A stretch of 9,357 nucleotides of DNA. It comes from Mycobacterium sp. GTDB taxonomy: Bacteria; Actinomycetota; Actinomycetes; Mycobacteriales; Mycobacteriaceae. A program made the position numbers and the translations under genes. Where the stretch lies: the NCBI GenBank assembly GCA_018500005.2, contig JAHBAP020000108.1:1-9357 (forward strand), written 5' to 3'. Below are positions 6,253 to 9,357 of the stretch, in pieces. How positions within the stretch are numbered: position 1 is the stretch's first letter; each line of letters begins with the position of its first letter. Under the pieces are notes generated by a model. The model did not search any database and had not been told where the DNA came from. It saw only the letters and a list, made by a program, of their open reading frames with translations.

Positions 6253-6538
6253 GCGGCTGTGCCGCAACGTATGTAGTTGTGCCTGGCCTCCGCGCCCACA
6301 CCTCGCCGCTGTGCTGATCATCCGTTTTCGCGCAGCGTCAACCGCGAGAGATATTCACGGAATTGCAGAAGTGATCAGTCGAAGTCACGAGCGGCTCTGC
6401 GCCGCAGCAGATTTCGACTCAGCGGGTCGCGAGGCGTAGCGTGCGCCGCGGAGCGACAGGCGCCCGCGCGAATCGGGTACTCATGTTCAACCCTCCCATG
6501 GTGTTAACAATGTGACCAATGGGATAGTGACATTCACG
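6253..6538. other. Non-coding stretch, possible origin region
   Basis: No convincing gene on either strand. It contains an inverted repeat with 7-base arms AGTCGAA/TTCGACT at 6377-6383 and 6413-6419, enclosing a smaller palindrome CTGCGCCGCAG at 6397-6407. An 8-mer ATTCACGG occurs at 6353 and again at 6532. Two GTTAAC sites (6503, 6592) lie nearby. Its place upstream of rep, next to a hairpin and palindromic sites, would suit a replication origin, but no iterons or clear AT-rich melting tract are visible. Confidence 0.3.
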
Positions 6539-6554
6539 GCACGGGTATCCGTGC
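6539..6554. promoter_or_regulatory. Operator-like palindrome, copy 1 (GCACGGGTATCCGTGC)
   Basis: Six-base perfect arms GCACGG/CCGTGC around GTAT. It belongs to a family of three sites with consensus GCRCGGGTANCCGTGC. Copy 2 begins 25 bp to the right; copy 3 lies in the divergent promoter region at 6919. The family surrounds the small RHH gene, the obvious candidate for the binding protein. Confidence 0.65.
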
Positions 6555-6563
6555 AGACACGCC

Positions 6564-6579
6564 GCACGGGTAGCCGTGC
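6564..6579. promoter_or_regulatory. Operator-like palindrome, copy 2 (GCACGGGTAGCCGTGC)
   Basis: Same arms as copy 1, with GTAG at the centre. The 25-bp centre-to-centre spacing from copy 1 is somewhat over two helical turns, so two bound proteins could lie on nearly the same face. It is 45 bp downstream of the end of the RHH gene. Confidence 0.65.
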
Positions 6580-6624
6580 AGCGAGATGGACGTTAACTGC
6601 TCAGAAGGTGCAGAGTTCAGGCGC

Positions 6625-6831
6625 TCAGGCGCTGAGCACCGATCGCAAGTGTTCGAGGATGAGCTGCTGCGTGCTGCCCAGTCCTCGCCGGCGGGCCTCC
6701 TCTTCCAGCTTCTCCCGTTCCTCGGGGAGAAGGCGCAACGAAATCTGGCTGGTCCGCCGCCGCGATTCACTGCTGACCCAGGTCTTGACCCGCCGCGAAG
6801 AGGTCGTGTTTACGGTCGCCGTGTCAGCCAT
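6625..6831 (-). CDS. Small ribbon-helix-helix DNA-binding protein
   Basis: 68 residues. The N-terminal third is polar, basic and probably flexible (MADTATVNTTSSRRVKTW). Residues 28-66 fit the RHH fold: strand SQISLRLL (28-35), helix PEEREKLEEEARRRG (36-50), turn LGS, helix TQQLILEHLRSVLS (54-67). RHH proteins of this size act as dimeric repressors, antitoxins, or plasmid partition and mobilisation accessory proteins. No toxin gene is adjacent, so a regulator or plasmid-maintenance factor is more likely. ATG at 6831 follows GGTGA by 5 bases; the in-frame GTG at 6840 adds three residues and is a worse start. Three copies of GCRCGGGTANCCGTGC around the gene are its probable targets. It is transcribed divergently from the HTH/coiled-coil gene. 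Confidence 0.78.
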   Translation of the reverse strand: MADTATVNTTSSRRVKTWVSSESRRRTSQISLRLLPEEREKLEEEARRRGLGSTQQLILEHLRSVLSA

Positions 6832-6853
6832 CGTCTTCACCGTCTTTCACGCT

Positions 6854-6859
6854 GTATTA
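6854..6859 (-). promoter_or_regulatory. Possible -10 (TAATAC) for the small RHH gene
   Basis: TAATAC on the minus strand, 22 bases before the chosen ATG. It resembles the actinobacterial TANNNT -10 except at the last base, and no good -35 is present. Weak, by motif only. Confidence 0.25.
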
Positions 6860-6918
6860 GCCAGTCTGATCTGGTGCTTTAGTCGTTATGTGCAAGTCTG
6901 GCACCCCGAGGGGGATCT

Positions 6919-6934
6919 GCGCGGGTACCCGTGC
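6919..6934. promoter_or_regulatory. Operator-like palindrome, copy 3 (GCGCGGGTACCCGTGC)
   Basis: The most symmetric copy: CGGGTACCCG is a perfect 10-bp palindrome at its centre and the full 16 bp has one mismatched pair. It sits between the divergent RHH (start 6831) and HTH/coiled-coil (start 7037) genes, about 33 bp upstream of the candidate rightward -10, where a bound protein could repress or activate either gene. Confidence 0.65.
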
Positions 6935-6966
6935 GGCGTGTCGCCAAATTACTCGCTAGTACCGCC

Positions 6967-6972
6967 TAATAT
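6967..6972 (+). promoter_or_regulatory. Candidate -10 (TAATAT) for the rightward transcript
   Basis: TAATAT fits the TANNNT consensus of actinobacterial vegetative promoters and lies in a locally AT-rich stretch. The start would fall near 6979, just ahead of the GAGG (6984-6987) of the leader ORF. No clear -35 is present, which is common in mycobacteria. Confidence 0.4.
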
Positions 6973-6992
6973 TGCTGTTCAACGAGGCTAAC

Positions 6993-7040
6993 ATGGCTCA
7001 CAAGCTCGATGTGGCCGGCAGAAGGAGGGCGCGGACGTGA
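6993..7040 (+). CDS. 15-codon leader ORF overlapping the HTH/coiled-coil gene
   Basis: Encodes MAHKLDVAGRRRART. GAGG at 6984-6987 lies five bases before the ATG. Its TGA (7038-7040) overlaps the GTG start of the next gene (GTGA), and the next gene's AAGGAGG falls inside this ORF. It repeats the arrangement seen before rep. It could couple translation or act as an arginine-rich attenuator peptide; alternatively it is a chance ORF. Confidence 0.4.
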   Translation: MAHKLDVAGRRRART

Positions 7041-7612
7041 TCCAGCGCGCGCCCGTCACCGGCCGACAAACAGTCAGGCCTACAGAGGCTGCGCGGCTTC
7101 TCGGCTGCACACGAGAGACCGTCAAGAACAAGATTCGCCGCGGCGATTTCGGGGAGAACGCCGGCCAGACCCCCGACGGCCACTGGTGGATCTACGCCGA
7201 CCAGTTGGTCTCCAATGACGTTCAGGCTCTTCGGCGTGAGAACGCCCAGCTGCGGCAACGGGTGGAGGAACTGGTCGCGCAGAAGGATTCCGCCGACCGT
7301 CGGATCCAGGAGTTGGTCGACCGGCAGGCCGTAGTCGATGCCCGCCGGCGTGAAGACCGCAATGAACTGGCGACGGCGCTCGCGATGCTTGGAGCTACCC
7401 GGCAGGCAACAGAGGCCTACAAACGTGCGGCAGAAGGTTCCCGGCGGGTGGTGGACGGCTACAAAGCCGTCGCTGAGGACGCGATGCAGTCGGTAGACCA
7501 ATACAAGGAAGCCGCCGACCAATGGATGGCCGTCGCCGATATGAACCTCGACGCCGTGGCCCAGAGGAACATGCCCGACACTCCTGAGGAGCTCGATGAC
7601 TTGGGGCGCTGA
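7037..7612 (+). CDS. HTH protein with long coiled coil
   Basis: 191 residues; the GTG start has a strong AAGGAGG eight bases upstream. Residues 15-38 (PTEAARLLGCTRETVKNKIRRGDF) form an excisionase/MerR-like helix-turn-helix, followed by a wing-like GHWWIYADQL segment (48-57). From about 61 to 172 the protein is a near-continuous charged coiled coil (VQALRRENAQLRQRVEELV...). Three 14-residue repeats beginning YKRAAE, YKAVAE and YKEAAD start at residues 128, 142 and 156. The C-terminus is acidic (TPEELDDLGR). The build resembles plasmid KfrA-type proteins, which bind DNA and multimerise through a coiled coil, but homology is not established. It may be a regulator or an accessory factor for plasmid stability or the downstream locus. 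Transcription is divergent from the small RHH gene. Confidence 0.75.
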   Translation: MIQRAPVTGRQTVRPTEAARLLGCTRETVKNKIRRGDFGENAGQTPDGHWWIYADQLVSNDVQALRRENAQLRQRVEELVAQKDSADRRIQELVDRQAVVDARRREDRNELATALAMLGATRQATEAYKRAAEGSRRVVDGYKAVAEDAMQSVDQYKEAADQWMAVADMNLDAVAQRNMPDTPEELDDLGR

Positions 7613-7775
7613 GCAACGCCGCCACGCGGTGCCTCAGCTCCCAGCCGAACTGGAATAGCCCAGGACATTCGGCATAGGTGCCTGGCCGTAACAATCCGCG
7701 CTGTCTGGCAGCGTCGTCTTGAAGCGTCGGCGCGGAAACCGTCCGGAGGCTTGCGCTTAGGCGGAAGGCATGCAA
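7613..7775 (+). other. Intergenic spacer before the DUF4226-like gene
   Basis: 163 bp without a supported gene, terminator hairpin or clear promoter. GGAAGG at 7763-7768 is the Shine-Dalgarno of the next gene. The spacing allows either co-transcription from the HTH gene or a separate promoter. Confidence 0.5.
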
Positions 7776-9357
7776 ATGGCGACTGGGATCGGTGCAGAGG
7801 AACTCCAAAGGGGTGTGGGTGGTATGCACGATGGACTGATAGCGGCAGCGGGTCGACTCCTGGCCCCGATGCCGGCTACCCCCGCGGGGCCTGCCACCCC
7901 CGACAACCCCGGGGCCGATTCCACTCCGGCGCCGCCGGAGGCCAACGTCTACGGCGGGGCCGGGGGTCCCTCACCCCGGAAAGCCCGCGGGATGCCTCCG
8001 CACCCCCCCCAGCCGCCGCAGCCGCCGCCTTCCCCGGGCCCCAATGGCGGCTCGCCGTATGGCGTGCCGATCGCAGCGGGCGGTGCTGCGCCGCCGCCTC
8101 TGATTGGCCCGGGTGCCAACGGCGCTCCGAGGGGAGCGGTACCGCCGGCGCCTGCGGGCGCGGGCGGGCTGTCCACCGGGGCAGGCCAGGCTGGTGAGGA
8201 CTACAACACCAGCGGCACGCAGGTCCAGGGCCTCGACGAGAGGCTCACTGAGGAGATCAACGACGCCGTATCGCAGAATCAGCAGGCCAGAGACAAGATC
8301 ACTTCGATCTTGAGCGAGATGAAGACCTACCAGGCCGGGGTTGTCGGCTCGGGTGATCCGCTTGCTTTGAGCAACTATCAGAAGTACCTCGATGAGAAGC
8401 TGGCCTCGGTGCAGCAAGTGCTCGACGAAGCCCACGTCAACGCAACCACCAAGCAACAGATCCTCAAAGACATCGCTGCTGAGTACAAGGCGTCGGGCCC
8501 CGCTGCGCCCGCCCCTGCGGCGGCCGCGAATCCAAAGAACGGTGAGGAGAGCCAGGCTTCGGGCAGCGATGCCGGCGCGGCTGAGGTTTCAGGGTCGGGG
8601 GACGGTTCGTCGGCCGGCGCTGACGGCGCGTTGGACGATTCCGGTGTTGGGGCTGGTCAGGGCGCAGGGTCGCAGGGTCTGATCGACCCATTCGCCGGCC
8701 TGGGCCCGATGAACGGCATGAATCCGATGATGGGTGCCGGACTGGGTGATGCGTTGGGTGCGCTGGGTGGCCTGGGCGGCCTTGGAGGGTCGTTGGGAAG
8801 TTCATTGGCTGGCCTGGGTGCGGCTCCGTTGAGCGCGCTGGGTCCGGCACTGGGAAGTCTGGGCGGGCTCGGACAGCTGGGTGGCCTGGGATTCACCGAC
8901 CAGCCTGCTGCGGCGGCCAAAGACGCTGCTGCGTTCAAGGATGACAAGCCGGCCGACCCCGCGGCGGCCAAAGATCCGTCCACTGCGCCCAAGGACTCCA
9001 CGGAGTTGACAGCGGACAAGTCGGCCGACTCCGGCAACGCGGATAAACCGTTGGCCGCCGAGGCCGGGTTCAAGGACGATGGTGCTGGTCGGGGCGGCCG
9101 GGGCAGGGGCGCGGAGCAGACAGCTCGGGAGACCGCCGCGGGCGATCCGGAGAAGGCGGGGGCGCCGGCATCGGTTGGACCGGCCAGTGCCCCGGGTGCC
9201 GCTGCGCCACCGCCGGACGCCGGCAAGCTGGTGACGTTGCCGGACGGCACTCCGGTGATGGAGCCGAGTGAGCAGGCGGCGAACGGTGCACGGGCGGTCC
9301 TGGCAGGTCAGAGGGTTACTGACGCCTACAAGACGCAGGGTATCGACATACCACCAC
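7776..9357 (+). CDS. DUF4226-like Pro/Gly/Leu-rich protein, type VII secretion associated (partial)
   Basis: Open from ATG 7776 to the window edge (527 complete codons), so the C-terminus is missing. Start chosen because GGAAGG lies seven bases upstream; an ATG six bases earlier is too close to it and an in-frame TAG at 7758 bars extension. Order: a short helical N-terminus (1-30), Pro/Gly-rich region (31-140), helical domain (146-238: GLDERLTEEINDAVSQNQQ..., YQKYLDEKLASVQQVLDEA) resembling DUF4226, acidic Ser/Gly linker, Gly/Leu-rich repeats (about 300-372: LGALGGLGGLGG), Lys/Asp/Ala-rich region, then LVTLPDGTPVMEPSEQAANG near the edge, recalling the C-terminal domain of Rv3899c-like proteins. 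Such proteins occur beside ESX loci. No signal peptide or YxxxD/E motif is seen. Family assignment is from memory of the pattern, and the molecular role is unknown. Confidence 0.7.
   Translation, partial: MATGIGAEELQRGVGGMHDGLIAAAGRLLAPMPATPAGPATPDNPGADSTPAPPEANVYGGAGGPSPRKARGMPPHPPQPPQPPPSPGPNGGSPYGVPIAAGGAAPPPLIGPGANGAPRGAVPPAPAGAGGLSTGAGQAGEDYNTSGTQVQGLDERLTEEINDAVSQNQQARDKITSILSEMKTYQAGVVGSGDPLALSNYQKYLDEKLASVQQVLDEAHVNATTKQQILKDIAAEYKASGPAAPAPAAAANPKNGEESQASGSDAGAAEVSGSGDGSSAGADGALDDSGVGAGQGAGSQGLIDPFAGLGPMNGMNPMMGAGLGDALGALGGLGGLGGSLGSSLAGLGAAPLSALGPALGSLGGLGQLGGLGFTDQPAAAAKDAAAFKDDKPADPAAAKDPSTAPKDSTELTADKSADSGNADKPLAAEAGFKDDGAGRGGRGRGAEQTARETAAGDPEKAGAPASVGPASAPGAAAPPPDAGKLVTLPDGTPVMEPSEQAANGARAVLAGQRVTDAYKTQGIDIPP

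Noticed and set aside
6277..6507. 76-residue plus-strand ORF in the non-coding region
   Set aside because: Arg/Ser/Cys-rich composition, no ribosome-binding site and no recognisable domain.
7751..8197. 148-residue plus-strand ORF overlapping the start of the DUF4226-like gene
   Set aside because: Out of frame with the gene that has a Shine-Dalgarno, in-frame upstream stop and domain-like sequence; Gly/Arg-rich shadow.
8657..9250. 197-residue Pro/Ala/Ser-rich minus-strand ORF
   Set aside because: Mirror image of the Gly/Leu/Ala codons of the DUF4226-like gene; no Shine-Dalgarno or domain.

Overview
The window looks like the replication and maintenance region of a high-GC actinobacterial plasmid, most likely from a Mycobacterium or close relative. 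This rests on strong G/C preference at third codon positions, GTG starts, an archaeo-eukaryotic-primase-type replication protein, two ParA ATPases, and a Pro/Gly/Leu-rich protein resembling the mycobacterial DUF4226 (Rv3899c-like) family that accompanies type VII secretion loci. No chromosomal housekeeping gene is visible. Species and plasmid name cannot be read from the sequence.

Layout. 1-1283 (minus): a parA-parB pair, with parB leaving the window on the left. 1284-1437: its control region, holding a 16-bp perfect palindrome that is a parS candidate. 1438-3246 (minus): a second partition-type operon, a larger ParA followed by a 277-residue protein whose C-terminal half looks like one or two ribbon-helix-helix (RHH) folds. 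3283-3774: about 490 bp of degenerate DNA with a strict 12-bp period, directly upstream of the second parA. 3830-4038: a probable frameshifted coiled-coil gene remnant. 4099-6033 (minus): the replication initiator/primase, preceded by an overlapping 40-codon leader ORF (6030-6152). 6201-6252: a long hairpin. 6253-6624: mostly non-coding, with small inverted repeats and two copies of a 16-bp operator-like palindrome. 6625-6831 (minus): a small RHH DNA-binding protein. 6832-6992: a divergent promoter region with a third copy of the 16-bp palindrome. 6993-7612 (plus): a 15-codon leader overlapping a helix-turn-helix/coiled-coil protein. 7776-9357 (plus): the DUF4226-like protein, open at the right edge.

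Proposed working. The primase-like protein would start replication, with its translation possibly set by the leader ORF. Two independent segregation cassettes would each use their own DNA site: a ParB-type palindrome for the left cassette and the 12-bp array for the RHH-type cassette. The small RHH protein probably autoregulates, and may control the rightward HTH/coiled-coil gene, through the 16-bp palindromes. The right end appears to begin a secretion- or transfer-associated module.

The most unusual element is the 12-bp-period array: 41 consecutive units in one phase, running through stop codons in the frames that are otherwise open across it, so it is better explained as a DNA-level repeat (a centromere or protein-loading site) than as coding sequence.
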